DNA from: Acidimicrobiaceae bacterium
GTDB taxonomy: Bacteria; Actinomycetota; Acidimicrobiia; Acidimicrobiales; Poriferisodalaceae
Length of the DNA: 64,000 nt
Direction: 5' to 3'
Assembly (NCBI GenBank): GCA_002722565.1
Contig: PBMG01000001.1
Coordinates: 62,001-126,000, forward strand
Positions 16,798-24,667 of this stretch are shown here, piece after piece. Made by a program: the position numbers and the translations under genes. The number at the start of each line of letters is the position of its first letter. The first letter of the stretch is position 1. The notes beneath the pieces were generated by a model. It searched no databases and was not told the DNA's origin. It saw only the letters and a program-made list of their open reading frames with translations.

Positions 16798-17529
16798 CTA
16801 CCGCCCAGGTTTATGGTCTTTGCGAGACCCAGCTTCCCAGTCCTCCATGACGGGGGGCGCTTCAAGTGTCCCCAAAACGTTTATTTGGGGGGCTTCCCGG
16901 AGGGACCGTTTCATCTCAGCGAATCCCGGAAAGCTAGCTAATTCGATAACAGCGTCCCAAAGAGGAACGGCTTCTTCGTCGCTTGGTACTCGAGATATAA
17001 CCGGTCCAAAAAAAGAGAGGCCAGTAGGCGGTTGAAAGGAGATGATCGGAGTTCCGACGTCTCTGCCCGTTCGCGAGAGCGCTAGTTCAGTTTCATTTTC
17101 GATAACCGCATCCCATCGAGGGTCATCCACGGCCGTTGCATAACCCGTCGGTAAGGCTGCGGTCTCAAGACATTTTTTGGTGTGCTCTACGGTTCCTAGC
17201 TGTTTCCTCAAGCCTGGTTGTTGGTCTAGTTGCCAGTAGTGGGTCCCGAACGCGGCATATAGGGCAGACATTACGTTTCGACCTTCTTCTTCTCGGACAG
17301 CTGCTGCTGCTCTAAGAAAGCGAAGCCCAGCGGTGTGTCCTTGCTCGTAACCAGAGGGAAAGTCGGTCTCGTAATTTTTGTCTTTGTTGAGGATGCGAAG
17401 TGAAATGAAACGCCAGTCGACGGAATAGCTGGTTTGGAGTGCGACTTTCTCTACCCACCGGGAGGTCACCCACGCGAAAGGGCAAATAGGGTCCCAAAAG
17501 AATTCGATGTCATAATTGTCTTCGCTCAT
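16798..17529 (-). CDS. DsbA-family protein, mycothiol-dependent nitroreductase (Rv2466c) type
   Basis: A 243-residue thioredoxin-fold protein with an inserted helical domain. The active site appears early, FFWDPICPFAWVTSRW, and resembles the FWFDPLCPWxW site of mycobacterial Rv2466c; here only the first cysteine of CPxC remains (CPFA). The C-terminal block DVGTPIISF, FFGPVISRVP and LWDAVIELASFPGF also matches that family. Rv2466c uses mycothiol as reductant, which suits a genome with mycothione reductase at the window start. ATG 17529 or 17538 are both possible; the first gives the usual short lead before the active site. It is divergent from the alpha/beta hydrolase at 17570, with 40 bases between. 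Confidence 0.8.
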   Translation of the reverse strand: MSEDNYDIEFFWDPICPFAWVTSRWVEKVALQTSYSVDWRFISLRILNKDKNYETDFPSGYEQGHTAGLRFLRAAAAVREEEGRNVMSALYAAFGTHYWQLDQQPGLRKQLGTVEHTKKCLETAALPTGYATAVDDPRWDAVIENETELALSRTGRDVGTPIISFQPPTGLSFFGPVISRVPSDEEAVPLWDAVIELASFPGFAEMKRSLREAPQINVLGTLEAPPVMEDWEAGSRKDHKPGR

Positions 17530-17569
17530 AGACGTCATGCATAGCATGTTGGCGCCTATCGTCAATTAG

Positions 17570-18439
17570 GTGAGCGGGAATGAAGGAAACCTGAGAAGCG
17601 TGCCGGAGCCAGAAATGCTGAAATCGGCTGGTGGTGGGCTGATAGCGCTTCATTGTCTGGGAGGACAAGGACCGCCAGCACTCTTCGTTCACGCCACGGG
17701 CTTTAATGCCCGGACTTACGGCCCGTTTGTTAGCGGTCTTACCAGCGAATTCACAATATGGGCCCCAGATTTAAGGTCCCATGGATGGAGCACAGCACCC
17801 AAAAATGGGGATTACGAATGGACGAGTCTCGCGGAGGATCTATTAGTTGTCGTCGACCGTCTCGAGATTAAGACAGGCGAACTTGACTGTGTTGGTCATT
17901 CCGTAGGCGCGGCAACTCTTTTGCTGGCCGATGCCGCACGTCCGGGTTTGATACGGCGCATGTATGGCTATGAACCAGTTATGTGGAGACCCGGTGAAGC
18001 TTTCCCTCCGGGTCAGAACCCGCTGATATTGGGAGCTCAAAAAAGACGCGAAGTTTTTGGTTCTCGAGCTGAAGCCCTAGAGAGGTTTGCTAGCAGACCA
18101 CCGTTTTCGACCTCTAGATCTGATGCGCTACACAGCTACGTTTCGAATCTTTTCGAGGACCTGGAGGATGGGACGGTGCGGTTGCGGTGCAGAGGCTCTG
18201 AAGAAGCTCGGGTCTATGACGGCGAACGGGTGTCGACAAATGACAAGATCCGGAACTGCAAAGCAACAGTTGTGATTGGAATGAGTGGCGACCATGGCTT
18301 CGGAAATCTTGGAGAGCCAGCGGCCGAGGCCTTAGATAATTCTCGAACGATTGACTACGAGGGCTTAACTCACTTTGGTCCGCTTGAAGCGCCCGACCGC
18401 TTGTCAGGCGACGCACTAGCGGCCTTATTGGGCTCATAA
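17570..18439 (+). CDS. Alpha/beta hydrolase
   Basis: A 289-residue alpha/beta hydrolase. The oxyanion segment is VHATGFNARTY (near residue 43), the nucleophile elbow is GHSVGA (near 107), and the late GLTHFGPLE supplies the candidate catalytic His. The GTG at 17570 is the first start in the frame after the divergent gene; internal starts would cut the first beta strand. It has no signal peptide, so it is probably a cytoplasmic esterase, lactonase or C-C hydrolase. The substrate is not evident. It converges with the hydrolase at 18635, and a hairpin overlaps its stop. Confidence 0.82.
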   Translation: MSGNEGNLRSVPEPEMLKSAGGGLIALHCLGGQGPPALFVHATGFNARTYGPFVSGLTSEFTIWAPDLRSHGWSTAPKNGDYEWTSLAEDLLVVVDRLEIKTGELDCVGHSVGAATLLLADAARPGLIRRMYGYEPVMWRPGEAFPPGQNPLILGAQKRREVFGSRAEALERFASRPPFSTSRSDALHSYVSNLFEDLEDGTVRLRCRGSEEARVYDGERVSTNDKIRNCKATVVIGMSGDHGFGNLGEPAAEALDNSRTIDYEGLTHFGPLEAPDRLSGDALAALLGS

Positions 18440-18461
18440 TCTAAAGGCCGTCGGCTTAGAT
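18439..18461. terminator. Hairpin between convergent genes
   Basis: ATCTAA pairs with TTAGAT, and inside a two-base bulge GCC pairs with GGC around a GTC loop. It starts at the stop codon of the hydrolase at 17570-18439. There is no long T-run, so it may be a weak bidirectional terminator. The rest of 18462-18634 shows no convincing gene. Confidence 0.35.
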
Positions 18462-18634
18462 CAACTTCCCGCCGCTACAGAGGTAATTAGAATACATGCT
18501 CTTTGCTCGCTCAGCTCAAGCTGCAAGACATCTCGAGATGTCGCGAATTAACGAGACTTGCCGAGCAACGAACTCTGAGTGAGTGGTCGGCTTTAGAGGG
18601 TTGTCCTGAACCAGAGCTTTGGAATGTATGGATC

Positions 18635-19408
18635 TCATGAAGTATTTGAGATAATGCCCTGCGCTGAGAGGAACGAAACGATTTCTTCGACAAGGACACC
18701 GGGCTGATCTTTGTGTGCGATGTGTCCGCAATTCGGAATGAACTTGCCGACAGCGTGAGGCACTCTTCGGAGGAGCCCATTGACCATTTCGGGAGTTGCA
18801 TATTCGTCTTGGTCGCCTTGGGTGACGAGTAATGGGCAGGTGATTTGGTCAAGATTTTGGCGGATGTCGAAAGGCCCGAAACTTGGATCTAGCCAAATAT
18901 TGGACCAACGATCAAATGCAGTATCGGGCTGGTTGTGGTGGCGAGCCATGCCCGTAACGATATGTTCCCGATTCGACGTCGCCCTCTGCACCCCATCTAG
19001 TCCCGCCTGCTCTACGAAGATGTGAGCGGCGATAGTTACGACTGCAACCGGGTCTAATAACTCTGAGGCTGCAGCGATCAATGAAATTGACGCCCCATCG
19101 CTATGCCCAATGAGAATGGGCTGATCAATGTTGAATCGTTCTAAAACCAAGGGCAATGTTTCTAAGGCCTCTAGATGCATAAAGTCGGCAGAGTAATTGG
19201 AGGGCCCTGGCTCGGAACGCCCATACCCAGCTCTGTCATATAGGAGAACTGGTAATCCTGTCGCTGTATGAAGCTGCTCGGGGAAGTTTCGCCATTGAGT
19301 TATAGACCCCAAACCTTCGTGCAACATTACGATCGTTGGCCCGGCTCCCGCAGCTCCCACTGTTTCTACTGCTAAACGAAGCCCCGATATTTGGTAGAGA
19401 TCAGCCAC
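18635..19408 (-). CDS. Alpha/beta hydrolase
   Basis: A 257-residue alpha/beta hydrolase with a complete triad: the nucleophile in LIGHSDGAS (near 103), the Asp in TQGDQDEYA (near 205) and the His in CGHIAHKD (near 236). The oxyanion hole segment is HEGLGSITQW, a pattern seen in esterases and proline-iminopeptidase-like hydrolases. It is cytoplasmic. The start is GTG 19408; it is divergent from the NUDIX gene across a short region with a 12-base direct repeat. The substrate is unknown. Confidence 0.82.
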   Translation of the reverse strand: MADLYQISGLRLAVETVGAAGAGPTIVMLHEGLGSITQWRNFPEQLHTATGLPVLLYDRAGYGRSEPGPSNYSADFMHLEALETLPLVLERFNIDQPILIGHSDGASISLIAAASELLDPVAVVTIAAHIFVEQAGLDGVQRATSNREHIVTGMARHHNQPDTAFDRWSNIWLDPSFGPFDIRQNLDQITCPLLVTQGDQDEYATPEMVNGLLRRVPHAVGKFIPNCGHIAHKDQPGVLVEEIVSFLSAQGIISNTS

Positions 19409-19418
19409 GATTCTTTCT

Positions 19419-19448
19419 ACATGATTTAGCGACTAAACATGATTTAGC
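19419..19448. repeat. 12-base direct repeat in the divergent hydrolase/NUDIX promoter region
   Basis: ACATGATTTAGC occurs at 19419-19430 and again at 19437-19448, a period of 18 bases, inside the 56-base gap between two divergent starts. Such spacing could hold two protein-binding sites on nearly the same DNA face, or it may be a small local duplication. Confidence 0.5.
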
Positions 19449-19464
19449 AGCTACCTTGCCGAGA

Positions 19465-19992
19465 ATGGTTTTTGCTCCGATCATTGGAACCCTCATCTAT
19501 CTCCTTGATCGAGACAGTAATAGAGTTCTCTTAATAAATCGTGATGCTCGACCCGATGATGACCACTACGGAAAATTCAATGGGCTCGGAGGCAAATTGG
19601 AAGTGGACGAATCAGTAGTAGCCGGGGCACTTCGCGAATTGCAAGAAGAAGCGGGGGTAACAGCGACTTCGCTTCTTCTGAGAGGCACCATAAGTTGGTC
19701 TAACTTTGGTCCTAAGCGAGAAGAGTGGCTGGGTTTCATCTTTCTTGCAGATAGCTGGGAAGGTGACCTCTTAGCCTCTAACGACGAAGGTTCGCTGGTT
19801 TGGGTAGGACTTGAGCGACTCTTGCAGGCGTGTGAGGTTGACCCAGAAACTCGAGCAGCGGCTGATCTACCTATGTGGGAGGGGGATCGTCACTTTGTTC
19901 CCTTGGTGTTCGACGGTGACGACAGACAGTTCCACGGATCAATGCCATACGACGGTGACAAGCCTCTTGGTTGGGTCTATCAGCGTCTTTAG
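19465..19992 (+). CDS. NUDIX hydrolase (MutT/8-oxo-dGTPase-like)
   Basis: A 175-residue NUDIX protein. The NUDIX box is complete: GGKLEVDE, then RELQEEAGV (GX5EX7REUXEEXGU), at about residues 42-65. The preceding strand FNGLG is typical of MTH1/MutT-like proteins, and GWVYQRL ends the chain. It would hydrolyse an oxidised nucleoside triphosphate or other nucleoside diphosphate derivative. ATG 19465 puts the first beta strand (APIIGTLIYLLD) right after the start; the longer open frame to 19336 lies in the divergent hydrolase gene and is not used. Confidence 0.88.
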   Translation: MVFAPIIGTLIYLLDRDSNRVLLINRDARPDDDHYGKFNGLGGKLEVDESVVAGALRELQEEAGVTATSLLLRGTISWSNFGPKREEWLGFIFLADSWEGDLLASNDEGSLVWVGLERLLQACEVDPETRAAADLPMWEGDRHFVPLVFDGDDRQFHGSMPYDGDKPLGWVYQRL

Positions 19993-19995
19993 TGC

Positions 19996-21414
19996 TTAGA
20001 GTCGCACATAGTCATAGTCGACTCCTTGGGTGTTGATTCCTGTTGTAGGCGGCGAAATCCAGCTCGCCATTTGGCCAGCGCCATATACCGGCTGCATTAA
20101 CGAGAGTACGAAATCTCGATCGGAATCAGTTGGCAGGAAGCTTGATGCAAGGTCATTCCATTCTTCGCGAGAAATAATGGAGCCCTCGGGAGTAACGAAC
20201 TGCTCCTGATGCACTCCTACTTGCCGGTGAAATGCTTCATGGGGGAGTTGCAGTTGAAAGTCGACTCCATTTTGGTCGAGGATCCGGTTCCATCGACGTA
20301 CACCCTTGGCGCAGTCTTCGATATAGGACCGCCTAAGTTGCTGGTTAACCACAGTTATTGCTGGTTTGGCAGTCTTGCTCCATAGGCCGTCCTTCGCCTC
20401 GATTATGAAATCCTCCTCGTCGACGAGCACGTGATCATCTTGATAGGAATCTTCGGCAAACCTTCCCTTTAATCCTGCAGAGTAATAATTAGCTGCGTTC
20501 GTTGAAGTTTCGGAGCCAAATAGGTCTAGAGAAACTGAGAAGTGAAAGTTGATGTATTTCTGAAGCGTCTCTAAATCGATCACTCCGTACCTGCGAACAT
20601 CGTCGGTGTTGTGTTCATTCATCACATCGCATGTTCGCTGAATTACGCGCCCTATGCCTGACGCACCCACAAACATATGATGAGCTTCTTCTTTCAACAT
20701 GAAGTCGCAAGTTCGACTCAACGGGTCAAAGGCTGACTCCTTCAGAGCTCCCAGCTGGTATTTGCCATCTCGGTCGGTGAAATACGTAAAGAGTAGATAT
20801 GACAGCCAGTCCGATGTCTTTTCGTTAAAGGCGCCCAAGATGCGAGGATGATCCGGGTCCCCGGAGTTTCGTTCTAGGAGAGCATCCGCTTCATCTCTGC
20901 CATCGCGGCCAAAGTAGGCGTGCAGTAGATAAACCATGGCCCAAAGATGGCGACCTTCTTCAACGTTGATCTGAAATAGATTTCTTAAGTCGTACAAGGA
21001 GGGAGCGGTCTGCCCTAGATAACGCTGTTGTTCAACCGAGGCAGGTTCGGTGTCGCCTTGCACAACAATCAAACGCCTCAGCTCGGTCCTGAACTCACCA
21101 GGCACTTCCTGCCACACCGGTTCACCTTTCAGCTCCCCAAAACCAATTCGTCGATCAGTTTCCGGCTCAGAAAGAAATATTCCCCAGCGATACTCAGGCA
21201 AAGTCACGTGAGAGAAGTGAGCCCAACCTTGTTGGCCGACATCTATTGCCGTCCGCAAATAGATTTCCTTGTCCTGAAAGCTGACCGGTCCCATCTCAGA
21301 CCACCAATTAGCAAATCGAGGTTGCCAATTCTCGAGTGCCCGTTGTAACCGCCTGTCGCTTACGAGATCAACGTTGTTCGGAATTCTCTCTGAGTAATCG
21401 ATTGGTGCGTTCAT
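19996..21414 (-). CDS. boxB: Benzoyl-CoA 2,3-epoxidase, oxygenase component BoxB
   Basis: A 472-residue diiron oxygenase that epoxidises benzoyl-CoA in the aerobic CoA-dependent (box) benzoate pathway. The start (IDYSERIPNNVDL) and DVGQQGWAHF are BoxB-like. Diiron ligand motifs are EEGRH (152-156) and EEAHH (242-246), with additional acids near 122 and 200. The C-terminal QPVYGAGQMASWISPP is also characteristic. Length matches known BoxB. ATG 21414 lies 24 bases after the boxC stop, so boxC-boxB form an operon on the minus strand. Electrons are normally supplied by BoxA, a ferredoxin/flavin reductase, which is not present in this window. Confidence 0.95.
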   Translation of the reverse strand: MNAPIDYSERIPNNVDLVSDRRLQRALENWQPRFANWWSEMGPVSFQDKEIYLRTAIDVGQQGWAHFSHVTLPEYRWGIFLSEPETDRRIGFGELKGEPVWQEVPGEFRTELRRLIVVQGDTEPASVEQQRYLGQTAPSLYDLRNLFQINVEEGRHLWAMVYLLHAYFGRDGRDEADALLERNSGDPDHPRILGAFNEKTSDWLSYLLFTYFTDRDGKYQLGALKESAFDPLSRTCDFMLKEEAHHMFVGASGIGRVIQRTCDVMNEHNTDDVRRYGVIDLETLQKYINFHFSVSLDLFGSETSTNAANYYSAGLKGRFAEDSYQDDHVLVDEEDFIIEAKDGLWSKTAKPAITVVNQQLRRSYIEDCAKGVRRWNRILDQNGVDFQLQLPHEAFHRQVGVHQEQFVTPEGSIISREEWNDLASSFLPTDSDRDFVLSLMQPVYGAGQMASWISPPTTGINTQGVDYDYVRL

Positions 21415-21438
21415 TGAGGCTTCAGTCTGCCGTTGTGG

Positions 21439-23040
21439 TTAAGTGCGTCGGTTGTCGAACTCTGCTCGACTTCCGCTGCCGTAGCGTTGAAGTGCACCGC
21501 TTGGCCCACTTGCGTTCGGTCTAGTAAATACCCAATTCTGCCAGGCAGAAAGTCGAGCGAAGATCTTTGTCGCCATAGTTTCTGGCCCAGCAAATCTTTG
21601 GTTTGCCTCCATGGCGGTTAAAGCGTCTGCTGAAAAGCTTGATCTCTCCTCAACGAAAAGGCGTAGCTCGTCATCCCAGTCTAAATCGTCCGGGGTGGCG
21701 CTCACTAACCCCAATTCCGCAGCCTGTGCGGCGAGTATCTCGGTCCCTGAGAAAGCAGCAAGGTGGGATGAAGCTTCTCGGTCACCCCAAAACCGGGAAG
21801 TCAATCTGCTGATTTCATTCCACATTGGCATGGCCCCAAAGTTAGTTTTAGTGAGTTGAATTGGAGCTGCTGGTAAAGGATTTTCATGATCCTCAAACTG
21901 TCCGTCCAGCATGAAAATGCGATCGCAAGCCAGGGCCAATTCAAAGAGAACTCCGACAAAACACGACCCAGGCTCTATCGCCGTGACCAATGTCTTGGCA
22001 GTCAAATCAAGCCGTGTTAAGCATCGCCTCCAAAGCAGTTGTATTTCGAGCTGATCGGATGTTGAAGGGTCAATTAACTCGGAATCCTGACGCACGATGT
22101 CGTCGATGGCTCCTTCTGTTCTCAAGATCAGTGTGCCCAGGTGCGGATAATCAAAGCGAAGACGGCAAAAAACATCGTCGAGTTCGAGAGCTGTTCGGAT
22201 CAACCAGTCGGAATCGGAGCCGACCAACACCTTTAGCTCTGCATGGGCTTCGAATAGGTCGACCTTTACCCAGTCGTAAATTATGTGCTCGTCAGAAATT
22301 GAAGGGTTTAGTGATGGGAGTTCAGTTGGGCTTCCCTCTAGGCGAGGGCTACCTTTCGCAAGTTCTCTAGCTCGATTTTGGGTTGCCTCATGGAATTTTG
22401 TGGGTGTCGCTAGCTCATCGATCAAGCCCCACTCGAGCGCTTCTTGTCCTGAGATACCTTCGGCTTTTGTGGCGAAAATATCTGCTCTATCTCGGCGGAT
22501 GTGCCTTTTGTCTGTGAGGCGGGTTAAGCCACCAGTTCCGGGCAGAACACCAAGCAGTGGGACTTCCGGCAATGAGATAGTGGTGCTTCGGTCGTCAACT
22601 AAAAGAATGTGATCGCAAGCGAGTGCTAGTTCGTACCCTCCTCCCGAACATGCACCGTTGACAGCAGCAAGGAACTTGATTCCGCTTAGAGTGCTCGCCT
22701 CTTCCATCTCGAGCCTTGTCTCGTTGGTGTACTTGCAGAAGTTGACTTTATGAGAGTGATCAGCAGCTGCGAGCATTCGAATGTTGGCGCCGGCACAAAA
22801 TGTTCCTTCTAGTCCGCTGGTAATCACGACACATTTCACAGATGGGCACGTAAGGCGAATATTACGGATTGCGTTTGCTAGTTCGATGTCGACGCCTATG
22901 TCGTAGCTGTTTAGTTTCAGTTCATAGGTGCCGAATGCAGAACCGGACTGATTCACGGAAAGAACCAACGTAGCTATGTCGGCGTCGATAGTTAGTTCCC
23001 AGTGCTGGAATTTGCTTGGTGGGATATCAAAACTGGTCAC
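21439..23040 (-). CDS. boxC: 2,3-epoxybenzoyl-CoA dihydrolase BoxC
   Basis: A 533-residue double-crotonase protein that opens the benzoyl-CoA epoxide ring to 3,4-dehydroadipyl-CoA semialdehyde plus formate. The N-terminal half has the CoA site FCAGANIRML (near 82) and GACSGGGYELALACD. The C-terminal half contains a second crotonase-like block, GSCFVGVLFELALACDRIFML. This double arrangement and the length are characteristic of BoxC and not of ordinary enoyl-CoA hydratases. The GTG at 23040 follows an AAGGG site. It is co-directional with boxB (24-base gap) and divergent from the benzoate-CoA ligase, sharing a 130-base promoter region. Confidence 0.93.
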   Translation of the reverse strand: MTSFDIPPSKFQHWELTIDADIATLVLSVNQSGSAFGTYELKLNSYDIGVDIELANAIRNIRLTCPSVKCVVITSGLEGTFCAGANIRMLAAADHSHKVNFCKYTNETRLEMEEASTLSGIKFLAAVNGACSGGGYELALACDHILLVDDRSTTISLPEVPLLGVLPGTGGLTRLTDKRHIRRDRADIFATKAEGISGQEALEWGLIDELATPTKFHEATQNRARELAKGSPRLEGSPTELPSLNPSISDEHIIYDWVKVDLFEAHAELKVLVGSDSDWLIRTALELDDVFCRLRFDYPHLGTLILRTEGAIDDIVRQDSELIDPSTSDQLEIQLLWRRCLTRLDLTAKTLVTAIEPGSCFVGVLFELALACDRIFMLDGQFEDHENPLPAAPIQLTKTNFGAMPMWNEISRLTSRFWGDREASSHLAAFSGTEILAAQAAELGLVSATPDDLDWDDELRLFVEERSSFSADALTAMEANQRFAGPETMATKIFARLSAWQNWVFTRPNASGPSGALQRYGSGSRAEFDNRRT

Positions 23041-23170
23041 CTTGTCACCCTTATGGAAGTGGCTTTTCCGGACATAGTGGTCAACTTGTGAGATCCCTCG
23101 TCATATTTTCGCTCCACACTCTAAAACACGTGAGAGGCTGTGACCCCATGGCTAGCAGAAGGTAATTATC

Positions 23171-24667
23171 TTGACTGGTAATGCGTTGCACCGATTCCTG
23201 ATTGACCCAGCAGCTGTTTCTCCTGATGCTGTTGCGCTCACTGATGCTCCGACTGGAGCAACTACAACCCGACAGGAACTATTAGACGAGGCACGAGATG
23301 TAGCTCGGCTGCTGCTGCATCAGGGTGTCGCAGCGGAGCAACGTATTCTGATTTGCAGCCTCGACACCAAAGCGTTCCTGGCGTGGTTTTGGGGAGCGAT
23401 GTGGATTGGTGCAATTCCTGTGCCGGTTTCGACAATGTTGACCGAAAAAGATTATCGCTTCCTGCTTGAGGACTCCCGAGCTGTCGCGCTCGCTTTTTCT
23501 CCCTCTTTCGAGCAAATTATGAAAAAAGCAGCTGCTGACCAGCCTTATCTCAAATGGTCTCGAATTGATGGCGACGTGCCGGACCTCGCTACCGAAGTTG
23601 ACCTTGGGACGCCGTTCGCGGCTGTGGATGATGACATCGCTTTTTGGTTATACACATCAGGCACAACCGGATTTCCTAAAGGCGCGATGCATCGACATAT
23701 TGATCTCGGATTTTGTACTGACGTGTATGCGAAAGCCGTATTGGGTATGGGTAGCGAGGATGTCGTGTATTCGGTTGCCAAGCTCTTCTTTGCCTACGGC
23801 CTCGGAAACGCAGGGTATTTTCCTGCGGGCACTGGCGCTCAATCGGTATTAAATCCCGGAAGGCCTATTCCCGAAGAGATCTCTGAACATGTCTTGACAT
23901 ACCACCCGACAGTTTTCTTTGGAGTTCCGACCTCTTTTGGGCAACTCCTGAGCTCTGAGATACCTGACCATACGTTTGAGTCAGTGAGAATTGCCGTTTC
24001 TGCAGGAGAGCCACTGCCGCCAGATATCCACCAGAGATTCCGAGAACGTTTCGGTGTTGAAATCTTGGATGGCCTAGGTACGACTGAACTAGCTCATATA
24101 GCTATCTCTAATAGGCCCGGGTCTTCGGTACCGGGGACGAGCGGGACTGTCGTTGAAGGATATGAAGTATCACTCCGCGACGAAAACGGCGTCGAGGTTC
24201 CAGACGGAGAACCTGGAAAGCTTTACGTTAAGGGTGAATCGGTGATGGTCGGCTATTGGAACCGTACTGATCGAACACGCCAGGCCTTAGAAGGTCCGTT
24301 TCTCGCGACAGGTGACACGTACGTGCATAACCTCGACGACACTTACACCTGTTTGGGTAGATCAGATGACATGTTGAAGGTCGGAGGCATCTGGGTTAGC
24401 CCAACCGAAGTCGAGTCGTGCATTCTCGAACTGCCGGAGATCTCCCAGGTAGCGGTGGTGGGAGATGAGGATCGAGAAGGACTAGTGAAGCCAAAGGCCT
24501 ATGTGGTTTTGGAAAGTCCGGTAAACCACGTAGACGTGGAATCTTTGGTCAAGGAGCATGTGAAAGAGCGCTTAGCTCCTTTCAAGTATCCCAGATGGGT
24601 TCAGGTCGTTGACGAACTTCCCCAAACTGCAACTGGGAAAATAAAACGCTACTTGCTGCGCTCTTAG
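23171..24667 (+). CDS. bclA: Benzoate-CoA ligase
   Basis: A 498-residue AMP-forming acid-CoA ligase of the benzoate/4-hydroxybenzoate type. It activates benzoate with ATP and CoA before BoxB acts. The P-loop-like motif YTSGTTGFPKG is at 161-171; the A8 hinge region is CLGRSDDMLKVGGIWVSP and the catalytic Lys is in TATGKIKRYLL near the end. The benzoate-type features are the short N-terminus, KLFFAYGLGN and the conserved GGIWVSPxEVE. The start is TTG 23171 with an AGAAGG site eight bases upstream. It is divergent from boxC-boxB, which supports the assignment. It overlaps the stop of the esterase gene by four bases. Confidence 0.9.
   Translation: MTGNALHRFLIDPAAVSPDAVALTDAPTGATTTRQELLDEARDVARLLLHQGVAAEQRILICSLDTKAFLAWFWGAMWIGAIPVPVSTMLTEKDYRFLLEDSRAVALAFSPSFEQIMKKAAADQPYLKWSRIDGDVPDLATEVDLGTPFAAVDDDIAFWLYTSGTTGFPKGAMHRHIDLGFCTDVYAKAVLGMGSEDVVYSVAKLFFAYGLGNAGYFPAGTGAQSVLNPGRPIPEEISEHVLTYHPTVFFGVPTSFGQLLSSEIPDHTFESVRIAVSAGEPLPPDIHQRFRERFGVEILDGLGTTELAHIAISNRPGSSVPGTSGTVVEGYEVSLRDENGVEVPDGEPGKLYVKGESVMVGYWNRTDRTRQALEGPFLATGDTYVHNLDDTYTCLGRSDDMLKVGGIWVSPTEVESCILELPEISQVAVVGDEDREGLVKPKAYVVLESPVNHVDVESLVKEHVKERLAPFKYPRWVQVVDELPQTATGKIKRYLLRS

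Noticed and set aside
18496-18582. A 28-codon plus-strand ORF, perhaps continuing across its TGA, in the gap between two hydrolases.
   Set aside because: The peptide has no recognisable feature, there is no ribosome site, and the frame after TGA stops soon.
18590-18637. Possible C-terminal selenocysteine extension of the hydrolase at 18635 (TGA stop).
   Set aside because: Translation past the TGA gives 13 residues without any known C-terminal motif, and the alpha/beta hydrolase is already full length.
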